Of a DNA stretch of 5,512 nucleotides, positions 1 through 5,405 are shown one piece after another. Origin of the DNA: Spirochaetaceae bacterium (GTDB lineage: Bacteria; Spirochaetota; Spirochaetia; DSM-27196; SLST01); the NCBI GenBank assembly GCA_007129695.1, contig SKVA01000365.1:1-5512 (forward strand). The letters run 5' to 3'. Below the pieces are notes generated by a model. The model saw only the letters and a list, made by a program, of their open reading frames with translations. It did not search any database and had not been told where the DNA came from. A program made the position numbers and the translations under genes. Within the stretch, counting starts at the first letter, position 1; each line of letters begins with the position of its first letter.

Positions 1-1
1 C

Positions 2-30
2 ATGATAGCAGAGAGGCGTGCCGGTGTCGC
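2..30 (-). promoter_or_regulatory. Possible sigma70-type promoter firing off the left edge
   Basis: Read on the minus strand, GCGACA (25-30) and TATCAT (2-7) are separated by exactly 17 nt. They match the -35 consensus TTGACA at 4 of 6 positions and the -10 consensus TATAAT at 5 of 6. Transcription would run leftward out of the window, so no target gene can be seen. Chance matches of this quality are common, so this is only a candidate. Confidence 0.22.
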
Positions 31-149
31 GGCGATCGGCCCACGAGGGGGTAGCGGGAGCCCGCGCGCGGGCGGGAGCGAGGGGGAGCCGCGTGGTCAC
101 GGTCGCCCGAGGGGTGAGACCCGGGAAATCGGATGACGCCGCTCCCCCA

Positions 150-168
150 CCGACCTCCGGGGGGTCGG
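150..168 (-). terminator. GC-rich hairpin downstream of the aldo/keto reductase, possible weak terminator
   Basis: The inverted repeat CCGACC/GGTCGG (150-155 and 163-168) has a 7-nt loop and lies 18 nt beyond the stop codon of the minus-strand reductase. There is no T-run after it in the direction of transcription (the next bases read TGGGGGAGC), so it is not a canonical intrinsic terminator. It may protect the mRNA 3' end or have no role. Confidence 0.3.
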
Positions 169-185
169 CTTCAGCGCGCCTGCAA

Positions 186-1274
186 TCAGCCGGCCGCCTG
201 GACGATCTCCTTCAGCCTGCCGGTGATGTCCAGGTGCTGCGTGCACGCCTCTTCGCACTGGCCACACTCGATGCACTTCGCCGCTTCTTCGGCCGGGATA
301 TTCCAGTGCCATTTGAGGCGGTTCAGCAGGCTTTCGTAATCGCCGTGGAGCAGCTTCTGGTTGTACGCGTCCATGAGCTTGGGGATCGGGATCTCTTCGG
401 GGCACCCGTCGCAGTACTGGCAGCCGGTGCAGATGCCGTCGAAGCTGGCCGACGCTCGGGCCTTGATCGCGTCGAGCTTCGCCTCTGAGATCGGCTGGTA
501 CCCGTCGACCGCGGCGATCGCCTGATCGACGTGATCGCTGGTCCCGAAGCCGACCAGACTCACGCTGATCTCCCGGTGGGCAAAGAGAAAGCGCAGCGCG
601 GCCTCCACGACGCCTTCGTTCTCCTGCGTCTTCACGAAGGAGAAGAGGTCGGGGTTGTTCGGAATGAGCCCGCCGCCAAGCGGGTTCATCACGACGCAGC
701 CGAGGTCGTGCGCGCGGATCGCGTCGAACGCCTTCTGTCGCGTCGCGAAGTTGTACGCCGAGTAGCCAAACAGCACGCCTTCGAAGACGTTCTCCATCAA
801 CAGCTCGTTGATCTGGTCGCCGATGAGGTGGCTGGACACGCAGATATGGCGGATCAAGCCTTCATCCTTGAGCTTCCGGAACGCATCGAGCACGCCGTTG
901 GCCTTGCGCTCTCTCCAGTTGTCCAGGTTCGTGATGCACCAGATGTGGTAGAAGTCGATGTGGTCGACTCCCAGCCGCGTGAGCTGGCCGTCGATCTCGC
1001 GACGGATCGCCGACTCGTCGGACTCGAAGGTCTTCGTCGACAGGTAGTAGGGCAGCTGCCGCCGACGCAGCTCGGCGAGCCCCGCGCCAAACGCCTCCTC
1101 GCTCCTGGTACCGAAGTACTTTGGCGCAGTGTCGAAGTAGTTGATGCCGCCTTCGGCCGCACGGACCATCATGTCGACGCACGTATCGCGATCGTCGACC
1201 GACTCAAATCGCATACCGCCAAAGCCGACCGCGGAGACCGACTTCCCGGTCTTCCCGTAGTTCCTGTAGATCAT
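186..1274 (-). CDS. Aldo/keto reductase with C-terminal double 4Fe-4S ferredoxin-like domain
   Basis: A 362-residue predicted cytoplasmic oxidoreductase of the COG1453 type, an NAD(P)H-dependent aldo/keto reductase barrel joined to an Fe-S tail. The barrel (about residues 1-270) has the expected catalytic tetrad: Asp48 in FDTA, Tyr53, Lys81 in STKTF and His110 in FYHIW. The tail carries CxxCxxCxxC (Cys282, 285, 288, 291) followed by CxxCxxCxxxC (Cys334, 337, 340, 344). That is enough for two 4Fe-4S clusters, though the first motif has C-P after only two spacers. Length and layout are normal for the family and the gene looks intact. The ATG is supported by an AAGAGG Shine-Dalgarno (1280-1285 on the complement) 5 nt upstream. 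It is transcribed alone, divergently from the amidase gene. Family members are mostly uncharacterised, so the substrate is unknown. The Fe-S tail suggests electron exchange with another redox partner, which is inference. Confidence 0.95.
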   Translation of the reverse strand: MIYRNYGKTGKSVSAVGFGGMRFESVDDRDTCVDMMVRAAEGGINYFDTAPKYFGTRSEEAFGAGLAELRRRQLPYYLSTKTFESDESAIRREIDGQLTRLGVDHIDFYHIWCITNLDNWRERKANGVLDAFRKLKDEGLIRHICVSSHLIGDQINELLMENVFEGVLFGYSAYNFATRQKAFDAIRAHDLGCVVMNPLGGGLIPNNPDLFSFVKTQENEGVVEAALRFLFAHREISVSLVGFGTSDHVDQAIAAVDGYQPISEAKLDAIKARASASFDGICTGCQYCDGCPEEIPIPKLMDAYNQKLLHGDYESLLNRLKWHWNIPAEEAAKCIECGQCEEACTQHLDITGRLKEIVQAAG

Positions 1275-1294
1275 AGTATCCTCTTGTGTGGTTT

Positions 1295-1323
1295 ATTCTA
1301 CCGCGCTGCCAACGATGGCGCAA
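1295..1323 (-). promoter_or_regulatory. Candidate promoter of the aldo/keto reductase
   Basis: On the minus strand, TAGAAT (1295-1300, 5 of 6 to the -10 consensus) is preceded by TTGCGC (1318-1323, 3 of 6 to the -35 consensus) with a 17-nt spacer. A start site about 7 nt downstream of the -10 would give a short leader of about 15 nt, just long enough to contain the AAGAGG ribosome site. The position fits the gene, but the -35 is poor. Confidence 0.38.
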
Positions 1324-1409
1324 GCGACCGGCGGCACCAACCGCCCCGCGGCGTGCTGCGACGCGCGGCGGCGGTTTGACGCGCGCGCCCGCCTCCCGCG
1401 ACGGAGCAA

Positions 1410-3128
1410 ATGATGGTAGTATGTGCTATGAGCACCTACGATCTTGAGTCGCTGTCGCTTCCCGTTCTCACCGGCGCCGCGCTGCGCGGCGTCGCCGCGG
1501 CGCTTGAGAATCGGGCCACGCGAGGGCTGTTGATCGGTTCGCTCCTGGCGAGCGGCGGCATCACGCGGTTGCGCGCGCTCGGTGTCGAGCAACCGCCGCT
1601 GTTCTACCCGTTCGACCGGACGCCGGGTGAGGCCCCGGGCGGTCGGGCACGCCGACGCAGCGACGGCCCGTCGGCGCGCGATCTGCGCGGCTGCGTCGAG
1701 CACCCGACGGCGGGCGACATGTTCGCAGGCGTCGGCGACTACGTCCGCGCGTACTCCGACGGTTCGACGACGCCGAGCGAGGTCGCCGAGCGCTTCCTGG
1801 CCGCGATCGACGCGGAGAAGCTGGAACCGAAGTCGATCAACGCGTTCATCGCGGTCGACCCCGCGGTTCTGCGTCGCGACGCGGCCGAGTCGACCGAGCG
1901 GTATCGGACGCGACGCACGCGTGGCCCGCTTGACGGGGTGCCGGTCGCGGTGAAGGACGAGGTCGATATGCTTCCCTACCCGACCACCGTCGGGACGAGC
2001 TTCCTGGGCGCGAGCCCTCCGGCCGCAGACGCGACCGCGGTTGCGCGCCTGCGCGCGGCGGGTGCTCTGCTCCTGGGCAAGGCGAACATGCACGAGATCG
2101 GGATCAACCCGACCGGTCATAACGTTCATCACGGCCACGCGCGCAACCCGTACGGCCGCGACCACGACACGGGCGGGAGCTCGAGCGGCCCCGCCGCGGC
2201 GACCGCCGCGGGGCTCTGCCCGCTCTCGCTTGGCGCGGATGGTGGCGGGTCGATCCGCGTGCCCGCCGCGCACTGCGGACTGGTCGGGCTCAAGCCGACC
2301 TTCGGGCGCGTGAGTCTGAAAGGATCGGCGCCGATCGTCTGGAGCGTGGGCCATCTGGGACCGATCGGCGCGCATACGAGCGACGTCGCGCTCGCGTACG
2401 CTACAATCGCGGGGCCCGATCCGGCCGACCCGCACACGCTGCGACAGCCTCCGGTGTCGATCGACGGGTGGGACCGACGCGACCGCACCGACGTGACGCT
2501 GGGCGTCTACGAGCCGTGGTTCGCGCACGCCGACCCGGAGGTCGTCGCCGCGTGCGAAGGGGTGCTCGCCCGGCTGGTCGAGCACGGAGCGACGATCCGC
2601 AAGATCGAAATCCCCGGCCTGGACGCGCTTCGCGTCGCGCACGCGGTGACGATCCTCAGCGAAATGGCATCGGCGATGTCATCGTACCCGACGGAGCGGC
2701 ACCGCCTGGCCCCGGCGACGCGGATCAGCCTGGCGCTCGCGCGAAGCTTTACGAGCGACGACTACCTTCGTGCGCAGCGCGTGCGCGCCGAAGCGATGGA
2801 GCGGTTCACCGCGCTCTACGCGTCGGTCGACGCGATCGTCACGCCGACGTGCGCGGTACCGGCACCGGCGATACCCGCGAACGGAATCCGGTCGGGGACA
2901 TCCGACCTGGGCACGGTGACCGAGATCATGCGCTTCGCGATACCCGCGAACATGCTCGGCTTGCCCGCGATCAGCTTCCCTGCCGGCTACACGACCACCG
3001 GACTCCCGATCGGCATGCAGGCGATGGCCGCGCACTGGCAGGAGCACCTGTTGCTACGCATCGCCCACGTAGCCGAAAGCTTCGTCGCCCGCCGCCCGCC
3101 CGAGGTCCACTACCGGCTGCTGGAGTAG
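1410..3128 (+). CDS. Amidase-signature serine hydrolase, plant fatty-acid-amide-hydrolase-like
   Basis: A 572-residue amidase-signature enzyme, predicted to hydrolyse a carboxamide bond through a Ser-cisSer-Lys triad. The triad is visible as Lys182 (VAVKDEVD), Ser257 (GGSSSG) and nucleophile Ser281 (GGGSIRVPA). The 75- and 24-residue spacings equal those between Lys142, Ser217 and Ser241 of rat FAAH. About 110 residues precede the conserved core, including a hydrophobic segment with LIGSLL (about 40-46). In plant FAAH (Arabidopsis At5g64440, recalled from memory) a matching N-terminal cap segment, an RSF-S-DY motif (here near 445-452) and the C-terminal GLPIGMQ region occur in the same order. 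The natural substrate is unknown; N-acylethanolamines or other lipid amides are the leading inference, a non-lipid amide the alternative. There is no signal peptide. ATG codons at 1410, 1413 and 1428 are all possible. GGAG at 1403-1406 favours 1413 (6-nt spacing), and residue numbers here count from 1410. It appears monocistronic. Confidence 0.93.
   Translation: MMVVCAMSTYDLESLSLPVLTGAALRGVAAALENRATRGLLIGSLLASGGITRLRALGVEQPPLFYPFDRTPGEAPGGRARRRSDGPSARDLRGCVEHPTAGDMFAGVGDYVRAYSDGSTTPSEVAERFLAAIDAEKLEPKSINAFIAVDPAVLRRDAAESTERYRTRRTRGPLDGVPVAVKDEVDMLPYPTTVGTSFLGASPPAADATAVARLRAAGALLLGKANMHEIGINPTGHNVHHGHARNPYGRDHDTGGSSSGPAAATAAGLCPLSLGADGGGSIRVPAAHCGLVGLKPTFGRVSLKGSAPIVWSVGHLGPIGAHTSDVALAYATIAGPDPADPHTLRQPPVSIDGWDRRDRTDVTLGVYEPWFAHADPEVVAACEGVLARLVEHGATIRKIEIPGLDALRVAHAVTILSEMASAMSSYPTERHRLAPATRISLALARSFTSDDYLRAQRVRAEAMERFTALYASVDAIVTPTCAVPAPAIPANGIRSGTSDLGTVTEIMRFAIPANMLGLPAISFPAGYTTTGLPIGMQAMAAHWQEHLLLRIAHVAESFVARRPPEVHYRLLE
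1414..1422 (+). promoter_or_regulatory. Possible extended -10 element at the amidase start
   Basis: TGGTAGTAT has the TGN-TATAAT layout of an extended -10 element, with a 4 of 6 match to the hexamer. No -35 is visible 17 nt upstream. Its distance from ATG 1428 (5 nt) would place the transcription start at or next to that ATG and give a nearly leaderless mRNA. TTGACG at 1376-1381 resembles a -35 but has no partner -10. This site competes with the Shine-Dalgarno-led start at 1413. Confidence 0.18.
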
Positions 3129-3132
3129 GTGG

Positions 3133-3146
3133 CTCCCTATAGGGAG
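3133..3146. repeat. Perfect 14-bp palindrome CTCCCTATAGGGAG
   Basis: CTCCCTATAGGGAG is identical to its reverse complement and begins 4 nt after the amidase stop codon. As DNA it could be an operator for a dimeric regulator of the downstream DUF3006 operon. As RNA it could form a 5-bp stem with a TATA loop. No T-run follows, so it is not a standard terminator. No regulator gene is in the window. Confidence 0.5.
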
Positions 3147-3218
3147 ATTCCCCATATACCGATACCGGCCACGAGGATCTGGCGCCCGACACGAGATTCG
3201 GTGCGGTCCCGCGCAATC

Positions 3219-3241
3219 ATCACGAGCGCGTGATAAGGTGG
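3219..3241 (+). promoter_or_regulatory. Inverted repeat abutting the Shine-Dalgarno of the DUF3006 gene
   Basis: ATCACG-AGCG-CGTGAT (3219-3234) is a perfect 6-bp inverted repeat with a 4-nt loop. AAGGTGG (3235-3241), one base off AAGGAGG, follows at once and lies 5 nt before GTG 3247. This decides the start in favour of GTG 3247 over GTG 3238, which would lie inside the ribosome site. A hairpin directly against the ribosome site could affect ribosome loading, or the repeat could be an operator. Neither can be shown from sequence. Confidence 0.45.
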
Positions 3242-3246
3242 TCGCT

Positions 3247-3489
3247 GTGACTATCGACTCGATCAGCGACGGAGCCGCCCGCCTTGAGGACGAGCAGGGA
3301 CGGCTGTTCACCCTACCCGCCTCCTGGCTTCCCGAGCGCTGTCGTGAGGGATCGGTGCTGTCGGTCACTACCGTACACACCGCCGACGGCGTCGCGATCC
3401 GGATGGCCGTCGACCACACGGCGGAGGACGAGCGAAGGCAAGTAATCGCCGCGAAACTCGACCGCCTGCGAAGACGGGGTCAGGCATGA
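3247..3489 (+). CDS. DUF3006 domain-containing small protein
   Basis: An 80-residue protein of the DUF3006 family, which is common next to ComEC-type metallo-hydrolase genes and has no established activity. The typical layout is visible. An opening strand TIDSISDGAARLEDE is followed by a short beta-rich part with a LPASWLPE segment, then GSVLSV strands. A charged C-terminal helix (EDERRQVIAAKLDRLRRR) closes it. There is no signal peptide, so it should be cytoplasmic. GTG 3247 is preferred because AAGGTGG sits 5 nt upstream; an in-frame GTG at 3238 would add three residues. Its TGA overlaps the ATG of the next gene (ATGA), which implies translational coupling and a two-gene operon. A role as accessory or regulator of the metallo-hydrolase is inferred from this recurring pairing only. 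Confidence 0.85.
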   Translation: MTIDSISDGAARLEDEQGRLFTLPASWLPERCREGSVLSVTTVHTADGVAIRMAVDHTAEDERRQVIAAKLDRLRRRGQA

Positions 3490-4541
3490 AGCGCGTTGTC
3501 GCTACCCTGCTCGGGCTCTTTTTCGCCGTTGTTGCCGGCTGGGCGTCCGACCTGGAGGTCCACTTCGTCGATGTCGGGCAAGGAAGCGGTGTTGTACTAC
3601 GCACCGAGCAGGCCGTCGTGGTCGTTGACGCGGGGGCCACATCCACGATGGCCGACTACCTGTCCCGGCTCGGCGTGACAACGGTCGATCTGGTCGTTGC
3701 AAGCCACGCGCATGCCGACCACATCGGGGGCATTCCGTTTCTGTTCGATCGCTTCGCTATTGGCCGCCTCTGGTACAACGGACAATCCCACACCACCCGC
3801 ACCTTCGAACGGTTCCTCGACGCGATCCTTGCATCGCAGGCGGACTACCAGGAGCCCGAACGCGGACAGAGCGTCACCTTCGGTGAGCTTATCCTGACGG
3901 TCCTGCACCCCGCGGGCTCCGCCGCTGAGTACCAGGGGCACCTCCACGACAGGAACATCGTGATCCGGGCGGATTACCGGCTGTTCTCGGTGATTCTCAC
4001 CGGCGATGCAGAGGTCCGTGCCGAACAGGAAATGCGCGCCACAGGCGTCAGGCTGCGGGCGACCGTGCTCCAGCTCGGGCATCACGGCTCGCAGACATCT
4101 TCGAGCGCGGCGTTTCTTCGCGCAGTCCAGCCCGCGGTCGTGGTCTACCAGGCGGGGATCGACAACAGCTACGCTCATCCGCACGTTGCGGTCATCGAGC
4201 GTGTCGGGGCTGCCACGTCGGCTGCGATCTACGGAACCGACACGCATGGGTCGATAGTGATCGTCACCGATGGCCGGACGTACCGCATCGAAACGGCGCG
4301 AACCGCTCCCCCGCGTTCACGGGTACCGACGATCGCGGAGACCGGCTGCGTGGACATCAACACCGCTTCGGTTTCCGAGCTGACCCGCATCGTCCATATC
4401 GGCGAACAGCGGGCGCACCAGATCGTCGCAGAGCGCCCGTTTGCTGGCGTGGACGACCTGCGCAGGATCTCAGGGATCGGTGAAGCCCGCCTGCGTGACA
4501 TCCGCGACCAGGGATTGGCCTGTGCTGTCGGGTTGTTCTGA
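3486..4541 (+). CDS. Exported ComEC-type metallo-beta-lactamase-fold hydrolase with C-terminal ComEA-like HhH domain
   Basis: A 351-residue protein. Residues 1-20 look like a Sec signal peptide (MKR, then a hydrophobic core) with a likely cut after AGWA. The metallo-beta-lactamase fold (about 22-268) matches the C-terminal hydrolase domain of ComEC: FVDVGQG at 27-33, the metal motif HAHADH (His74, His76, Asp78, His79), GDAE (Asp174), GHHGS (His199, His200) and YAHPH (His231). This family hydrolyses phosphoester bonds, and in ComEC the domain is proposed to degrade the non-imported DNA strand. Residues 288-346 form two helix-hairpin-helix motifs of the ComEA type (VDINTAS, then ISGIGEARL), a nonspecific DNA-binding module. 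None of ComEC's membrane-channel domain is present, so this is a free-standing exported protein. A nuclease-like role in the periplasm or outside the cell is the inference. It overlaps the DUF3006 gene by 4 nt and probably depends on it for translation; only GGGG (3476-3479) precedes the ATG. Confidence 0.92.
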   Translation: MKRVVATLLGLFFAVVAGWASDLEVHFVDVGQGSGVVLRTEQAVVVVDAGATSTMADYLSRLGVTTVDLVVASHAHADHIGGIPFLFDRFAIGRLWYNGQSHTTRTFERFLDAILASQADYQEPERGQSVTFGELILTVLHPAGSAAEYQGHLHDRNIVIRADYRLFSVILTGDAEVRAEQEMRATGVRLRATVLQLGHHGSQTSSSAAFLRAVQPAVVVYQAGIDNSYAHPHVAVIERVGAATSAAIYGTDTHGSIVIVTDGRTYRIETARTAPPRSRVPTIAETGCVDINTASVSELTRIVHIGEQRAHQIVAERPFAGVDDLRRISGIGEARLRDIRDQGLACAVGLF

Positions 4542-4602
4542 CATTGTGAGTGCGGATGCTAAGAGCGCAGAAAGGGCCGGTCCGAAACTGCAAGCCTGTT
4601 AG

Positions 4603-4674
4603 TGGGCGATGGCAGATTTGAACTGCCGACTTCTACCGTGTGAAGGTAGCACTCTCCCGCTGAGTTAATCGCCC
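4603..4674 (-). tRNA. tRNA-Val(CAC)
   Basis: On the minus strand a full 72-nt cloverleaf folds. The acceptor GGGCGAT pairs with ATCGCCC and A is the discriminator. The D arm is ACTC/GAGT with an AGCGGGA loop. The anticodon stem CTACC/GGTAG holds the loop TTCACAC, giving anticodon CAC (reads GTG, valine). The T arm is GGCAG/CTGCC with loop TTCAAAT, and the variable loop is AAGTC. All stems pair perfectly. The CCA end is not encoded (CTA follows the discriminator), so a CCA-adding enzyme is required. It is convergent with the metallo-hydrolase gene, 61 nt away, and the gap shows no clear T-run terminator for either gene. A near-consensus promoter lies about 100 nt upstream. Confidence 0.97.
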
Positions 4675-4707
4675 ACTATCAGGCCTACGAACCGTCACGC
4701 CTCGCGT

Positions 4708-4733
4708 GCACTCTCCCGCTCGGTCAATAGCCG
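4708..4733 (-). pseudogene. Degenerate partial copy of the tRNA-Val 5' half
   Basis: This 26-nt stretch matches the acceptor and D-arm part of the adjacent tRNA-Val (4649-4674) at 22 of 26 positions, including a perfect 13-nt run (GCACTCTCCCGCT on the plus strand). The shared run ends where the anticodon stem should begin. There the sequence instead holds a small CACGC-CTC-GCGTG hairpin (4696-4708), and no convincing T arm follows. It lies between the tRNA promoter and the tRNA, so it should be transcribed in the leader. It is most easily explained as a decayed tandem tRNA duplicate; an attachment-site scar is an alternative, but no integrase is seen. Confidence 0.5.
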
Positions 4734-4777
4734 ATGGATCGGTCGGCGCGCGGGCGAGCCAACCGGATCTGTCTGAT

Positions 4778-4806
4778 ACTATAGCAACGCCGGTCGCTCG
4801 TGTCAA
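4778..4806 (-). promoter_or_regulatory. Near-consensus sigma70-type promoter for tRNA-Val
   Basis: Read on the minus strand, TTGACA (4801-4806, perfect -35) and TATAGT (4778-4783, 4 of 6 to the -10 consensus) are separated by the optimal 17 nt. Transcription would start near 4771, giving a leader of about 97 nt before the mature tRNA 5' end for RNase P to remove. Read on the plus strand the same spot is TGATACTAT, a weak extended -10, so it might also serve the lipoprotein gene. Confidence 0.75.
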
Positions 4807-4903
4807 TTCCGACGACCGTCGATAGCGAGCGATGCCTTGCACGGAGGGGGCCGGCAGACTACAGTATCGGCGGGCGGCAGAGCGCGCCGCGGAGGAGCTG
4901 GCG

Positions 4904-5272
4904 ATGGATAGCAGAACCGACTCGTTGATCACCAGTGTGCACCGGACTACTCGGGCCGTGGCGATGATCGTCGTCGCGCTGCTGATCGCCGGGTGCGCCA
5001 CGTCGCCCGATGCGCCGGGGGTCGATGCCGGCCCCGATCCCGGGTGGGAGATGCGCGTCGCCGATACGACGATCGATGTGGAGCTACCCGAGCCGTTCGT
5101 GCGGCTGGTCGACCTGGGGCGGCTGCGCGTGGGGATGACCAAGCAGGAGGTGCTCGCGCTCTTTCCCGATCCGGTATCGACCCGGCTTCGCGGTACCGAC
5201 GAGCTGTGGGACTACCGGTTCGCCGAGCTGATCTTCCGCGGCAACTACCTGCGCGACTGGTTCAACCGGTAG
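4904..5272 (+). CDS. Small lipoprotein with BamE/SmpA-like motif
   Basis: A 122-residue predicted lipoprotein. The signal peptide has a basic, fairly long n-region, a hydrophobic run MIVVALLIAG and a lipobox LIAGC, placing the lipidated cysteine at residue 31. A Pro/Asp/Gly-rich linker (about 34-48) follows. Residues 70-108 then have the BamE/SmpA (OmlA) pattern: L-R-GMTK-EV--LF-DPV followed by W-YRF. This fold is used by BamE, the outer-membrane assembly subunit, and by unrelated-function lipoproteins. The protein may therefore sit in the outer or inner membrane of a diderm, but calling it BamE itself would go too far. ATG 4904 is chosen because GGAGG (4891-4895) lies 8 nt upstream. An upstream in-frame ATG at 4832 would add 24 residues before the signal peptide. 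It is transcribed alone, with no -35 evident on its strand. Confidence 0.8.
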   Translation: MDSRTDSLITSVHRTTRAVAMIVVALLIAGCATSPDAPGVDAGPDPGWEMRVADTTIDVELPEPFVRLVDLGRLRVGMTKQEVLALFPDPVSTRLRGTDELWDYRFAELIFRGNYLRDWFNR

Positions 5273-5275
5273 GAT

Positions 5276-5396
5276 CTGGTGCAGAGATTGTTGACGGTTG
5301 GAGACCGCGTGTAAGTTGCTCGGTGAGTGTCATCCGACACTCCTGACGCGGGTTCTGGTCTCCCGCTCCAGTTCCTGTCAACAATTCTCGCACCAG
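5276..5396. repeat. Large nested imperfect inverted repeat (121 nt)
   Basis: Three nested stems are visible. The outer arms (5276-5295 and 5377-5396) begin CTGGTGC and end GCACCAG and are complementary over about 20 nt, apart from two one-base slips in the middle. The middle stem pairs GGAGACCGCGT (5300-5310) with ACGCGG (5346-5351) and GTCTCC (5358-5363), interrupted by a 6-nt insertion. The apical stem is a perfect GAGTGTC-ATCC-GACACTC (5325-5342). It begins 3 nt after the lipoprotein stop and ends 9 nt before the stop of the convergent gene. It may be a two-way transcription barrier, an mRNA-end hairpin, a small structured RNA, or a miniature inverted-repeat element. No T-run flanks it and no target-site duplication is evident. 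Confidence 0.75.
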
Positions 5397-5405
5397 TTCT
5401 CAGTA

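Noticed and set aside
54..78. Palindrome GCCCGCGCGCGGGC (60-73) flanked by direct GCGGGAG repeats
   Set aside because: It is an alternating GC stretch in GC-rich DNA, where such symmetry arises easily. There is no gene boundary or T-run to give it a role.
18..185. Possible small gene in the left-end gap
   Set aside because: The open frames here are Arg/Gly/Ala-rich, lack ribosome sites and continue into antisense of the reductase. No coding signal was seen.
531..1379. Plus-strand open frame of 282 codons opposite the aldo/keto reductase
   Set aside because: It is antisense to a gene with full catalytic and cysteine motifs. Its composition is that of a mirrored frame and it matches no family.
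1293..2642. Minus-strand open frame of 449 codons opposite the amidase gene
   Set aside because: It lies antisense to a clearly conserved amidase, is extremely Arg/Ala/Val-rich as expected for a GC-rich shadow frame, and shows no recognisable motif.
2468..3142. Plus-strand frame of 224 codons overlapping the end of the amidase
   Set aside because: It is an out-of-frame reading of the amidase, rich in Arg, Gly and Asp, without a ribosome site or motif.
3597..4247. Minus-strand frame of 216 codons opposite the metallo-hydrolase
   Set aside because: It is antisense to conserved metal-binding motifs. No start signal or family resemblance was seen.
4542..4602. Terminator between the metallo-hydrolase gene and tRNA-Val
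   Set aside because: The gap was examined on both strands. No stable stem followed by a T-run was found, so no terminator is called.
4832..4903. Upstream ATG giving a 146-residue lipoprotein
   Set aside because: The added 24 residues precede the signal peptide, contain charged residues atypical for one, and have no Shine-Dalgarno. GGAGG fits ATG 4904 much better.
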